Position numbers and translations under genes: made by a program. The notes below the pieces were generated by a model. That model did no database searches. It was not told the DNA's origin and saw nothing but the letters and a program-made list of their open reading frames with translations. A DNA stretch of 64,000 nucleotides from Ariolimax columbianus (Eukaryota > Mollusca > Gastropoda > Stylommatophora > Arionidae). The DNA lies in contig JAVGWX010000013.1 in NCBI GenBank assembly GCA_036924085.1, forward strand, positions 47,701,175-47,765,174, in the 5' to 3' direction. Positions 63,322 to 64,000 of the stretch are shown in pieces (the stretch's first letter is position 1; each line of letters opens with the position of its first letter).

Positions 63322-63575
63322 GGGGACGGCGTGGGATAGTGGTTAAGTGACACGGCTCACAACCAGAAGATGCTAGGTTCGATTCCTATCACAGCACCGC
63401 CGTTACCCAGGGGAAGCAAACCCTTAGAAAATACAGGAGGAAGCAGACCCTTACATAAAATGTATGCTGAAGTCGGATGCACTGGGCCGACCGGCGCAAA
63501 ATAAAAACCAAAGTGCAACGCATACCGTCTTGGAAATTAGAGAAATAAGGCGACCGCCAAAAAAAAAAAAAATTA
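63322..63575 (+). mobile_element. SINE-B copy 2, full length
   Basis: The tRNA-like head starts GGGGACGGCGTGGG. The A-box region is ATAGTGGTTAAGTG and the exact B box GGTTCGATTCC (63376-63386). The head resembles tRNA-Ser/Leu. The body and 3' domain (GCTGAAGTCGGATGCACTGG) match 51835-52045, then AATAAGGCGACCGCC and a poly-A tail (63559-63571). Best candidate here for a recently active SINE. Confidence 0.87.
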
Positions 63576-63576
63576 A

Positions 63577-63775
63577 TTACAAAAAAATATAGCCTCTGAC
63601 AACAAAATCTATCCCCTGGCCATCGCGCGAGAGAACTGTTTTAATTAACAGGAGAAGAGCCTCCTTAAAACCAGTTGTTTCGGGCAGGTACGGCTCGAAA
63701 TCCAAGGAAGGCAGCTCATCTAGGAGAAGGAAAACTCTGATTTCAAACCATCTGAAGCCTTTCAAAAAAGATACT
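63577..63775 (-). mobile_element. REP-J copy 2
   Basis: The minus strand shares AGAGTTTTCCTTCTCCTAGA and CCGTACCTGCCCG-like text with 57200-57350. The boundary with the SINE-B tail is sharp. Confidence 0.5.
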
Positions 63776-63779
63776 GGCT

Positions 63780-64000
63780 TATCTTGTTGGTATTTGTCAG
63801 ATATGGCTGTGCGACATGTTGTCTGATAACTGTGGCAGTTGGTCAGCGTCTACCACACCTGACAGCCGACGATGTGGGAAGGAGGACACGCAGGAGGACA
63901 CAATGCCTTATCCTAGAGCGAGAAAAGGCAACCGCAGCTGAGTGTTGTGGCAGGGCAGACCAGGCCCTTAGCCTTGGTTTGTGGCTGGTCTAGGAGTGAA
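63780..64000. other. Unassigned sequence to the window end
   Basis: A plus open frame of 69 codons without a recognisable family. Confidence 0.35.

Overview
The window looks like gene-poor, extremely repeat-rich DNA from an invertebrate nuclear genome. The mixture suggests a lophotrochozoan, and a mollusc is my best guess (inference, not proven): several non-LTR retrotransposon (LINE) families, tRNA-headed SINEs, mariner transposons and many long minisatellites. I see no convincing host protein-coding gene, operon, rRNA or CRISPR array. The only ordinary gene is a tRNA-Gly(UCC) at 47291-47362. Every long open frame is either retroelement debris or an artefact of a tandem repeat whose unit lacks stop codons. 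Family names used below (REP-A, SINE-B, SINE-C, SINE-D, REP-E to REP-J, LINE-R, LINE-G) are my own labels for sequences that recur in this window.

Layout. 0.8-9.8 kb is a nest of retroelements. An old minus-strand LINE (about 2340-7290) is split by a REP-A copy (2883-3231) and by a younger, 5'-truncated RNase H-bearing LINE (LINE-R, 4548-7109) with a 16-bp target-site duplication. Then come LINE-G, other LINE pieces and another REP-A. 10-16 kb holds REP-F, low-complexity DNA, a 2.6-kb compound minisatellite (12307-14898) and a 51-bp array interrupted by REP-E. 16-24.5 kb holds a second LINE-R, a perfect 31-bp hairpin (17682-17752), a CR1-like LINE whose 3' end is shared with SINE-D, more LINE pieces and a 42-bp array. 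24.5-37.5 kb holds LINE fragments, a second CR1-like copy split by REP-A, an internally deleted mariner, 39-, 24-, 71- and 30-bp arrays, a long foldback and a palindromic mariner. 37.8-47 kb holds purine tracts, 19- and 44-bp arrays, minus-strand LINEs, REP-A inserted in a TA microsatellite and SINE-D. 47-52 kb holds the tRNA, a third LINE-R copy swollen by a 1.2-kb 21-bp array, and a 30-bp array. 52-64 kb holds two DNA-transposon remnants, SINE-B and SINE-C, LINE 3' ends, and 23- and 18-bp arrays.

The main result is a recurring pattern. At least five tandem arrays or duplications (16, 21, 39, 41 and 42 bp, plus a 32-bp duplication) lie inside LINE copies, and their units can be read as the host LINE's own coding sequence, continuous at the junctions. 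Minisatellites in this genome thus seem to be born inside dead retrotransposons. Two further links stand out. SINE-D shares its 3' tail with a CR1-like LINE. REP-A and tRNA-headed SINE-B share a 3' domain. All homology statements were made by eye from the sequence and recalled family motifs; no searches were run.
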